Positions 63,127 to 64,000 of a DNA stretch of 64,000 bases are shown one piece after another (positions within the stretch are counted from its first letter, which is position 1; every line of letters starts with the position of its first letter). Origin of the DNA: Flavobacteriales bacterium (lineage in GTDB: Bacteria > Bacteroidota > Bacteroidia > CAIKAF01); contig JANWWP010000023.1 in NCBI GenBank assembly GCA_025055575.1, positions 38,763 to 102,762 of the forward strand, given 5' to 3'. Made by a program: the position numbers and the translations under genes. The notes below the pieces were generated by a model. That model was not told the origin of the DNA, ran no database searches, and saw nothing but the letters and a program-made list of their open reading frames with translations.

Positions 63127-64000
63127 ATGACAGCACATTCCCCCCATCTGACTCCTGGAACTCTGCTCCAGGAGGGTAAATACAAAATATTGGAAGTGCT
63201 GGGCAAAGGCGGGTTTGGCATCACATATCTGGCCTGGCACAGCTTGCTGGAGACGGAAGTGGCCATAAAAGAGTTATTTCTCCAATCCCCGGAAGCTTTT
63301 TGCACACGCCATCCCGAAAACCACACCGTGATCCCACATACCGACCCGGGAAAGTTTGAAGAATTTCGCGAAAAATTCATTTCAGAAGCCCGTATTCTGG
63401 CCCGTCTTAAGAATATTCCCGGTATCGTGCAGGTGGTGGACATTTTCAGTGAAAACGGAACGGCCTACATGGTGATGGATTATGTGAAAGGGCCTTCGGT
63501 CAGAAAATATGTGGAAGAACGGGGCCCCTTCAGCCCTTCGGAGGCCGTGGCTTTTATCAGCCGTCTGCTGGAAGGTCTTGAAAAAGTGCACGAAAAAGGC
63601 ATATTACACCGGGATATCAATCCCAACAATATCCTGGTGTCCCCATCCGGCGAGCCAGTTTTAATAGACTTTGGTATATCCCGCGAGTATGAGGAAAACG
63701 CCCAGCTGACCCAAACGGCCTATCGGACTCCAGGCTACGCAGCGCCCGAACAGGCCGTTCCAAAAGCCCGCCGGGGCCCCTACACGGACATATATGGCGT
63801 AGGCGCCACCCTATATTTTATGCTTTCAGGGCAGCGTCCGCAAACCTTGGACGAAGCCGAACTGGAATCGCCTTTGGCCTTACGAAGCCTAAATCCGTCT
63901 GTGCCTGAAGCATTGGAAGCGGTAGTACAAAAAGCCATGAGCCGAAGGCCTGACCAACGCTACCCCCAGGCCCGCATCATGCAGGAGGCTTTGAAAAAAG
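63127..64000 (+). CDS. Hanks-type serine/threonine protein kinase (3' end outside window; absent from ORF track)
   Basis: Own translation: YKILEVLGKGGFGITYLAW, VAIKELF, GILHRDINPNNILVSPSGEPVLIDFGISRE, TPGYAAPEQ; open to window end. Confidence 0.95.
   Translation, partial: MTAHSPHLTPGTLLQEGKYKILEVLGKGGFGITYLAWHSLLETEVAIKELFLQSPEAFCTRHPENHTVIPHTDPGKFEEFREKFISEARILARLKNIPGIVQVVDIFSENGTAYMVMDYVKGPSVRKYVEERGPFSPSEAVAFISRLLEGLEKVHEKGILHRDINPNNILVSPSGEPVLIDFGISREYEENAQLTQTAYRTPGYAAPEQAVPKARRGPYTDIYGVGATLYFMLSGQRPQTLDEAELESPLALRSLNPSVPEALEAVVQKAMSRRPDQRYPQARIMQEALKK

Noticed and set aside
1-64000. Mobile elements, prophage, CRISPR-Cas, toxin-antitoxin or restriction-modification systems
   Set aside because: No transposase, integrase, phage structural, cas, TA or methyltransferase signatures found in either strand's ORFs.

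Overview
A 64 kb window of a Bacteroidota-type chromosome. Support for this lineage: four proteins with T9SS type A C-terminal sorting domains, a fused CcoNO cbb3 oxidase subunit, DUF4290, a bacterial GH3 protein, and many TAnnTTTG -7 promoter elements. Gene density is high. I saw no CRISPR array, transposase, prophage or rRNA. Main blocks: T9SS cargo plus a TonB receptor (0-9 kb); uvrA, an orphan OmpR-type response regulator and envelope proteins (9-20 kb); one tRNA-Lys(TTT); a roughly 15 kb minus-strand run joining lpd, exopolysaccharide genes and a second uvrA (20-35 kb); a set joining purE, a PorV-like barrel and a ComEA-type HhH/beta-barrel fusion (35.6-40 kb); a cbb3 oxidase cluster including a ccoS missing from the ORF track (40-46 kb); housekeeping genes (46-62 kb); and an AT-rich non-coding region leading into a Ser/Thr kinase cut by the window end. 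The strongest candidates for something undescribed are the HhH/outer-membrane-barrel fusion coupled to a PorV-like protein and purE, a BY-kinase with a 21-tyrosine low-complexity tail, and several promoters placed so close to start codons that leaderless mRNAs are predicted. All family assignments are by eye from motifs; no database search was run.
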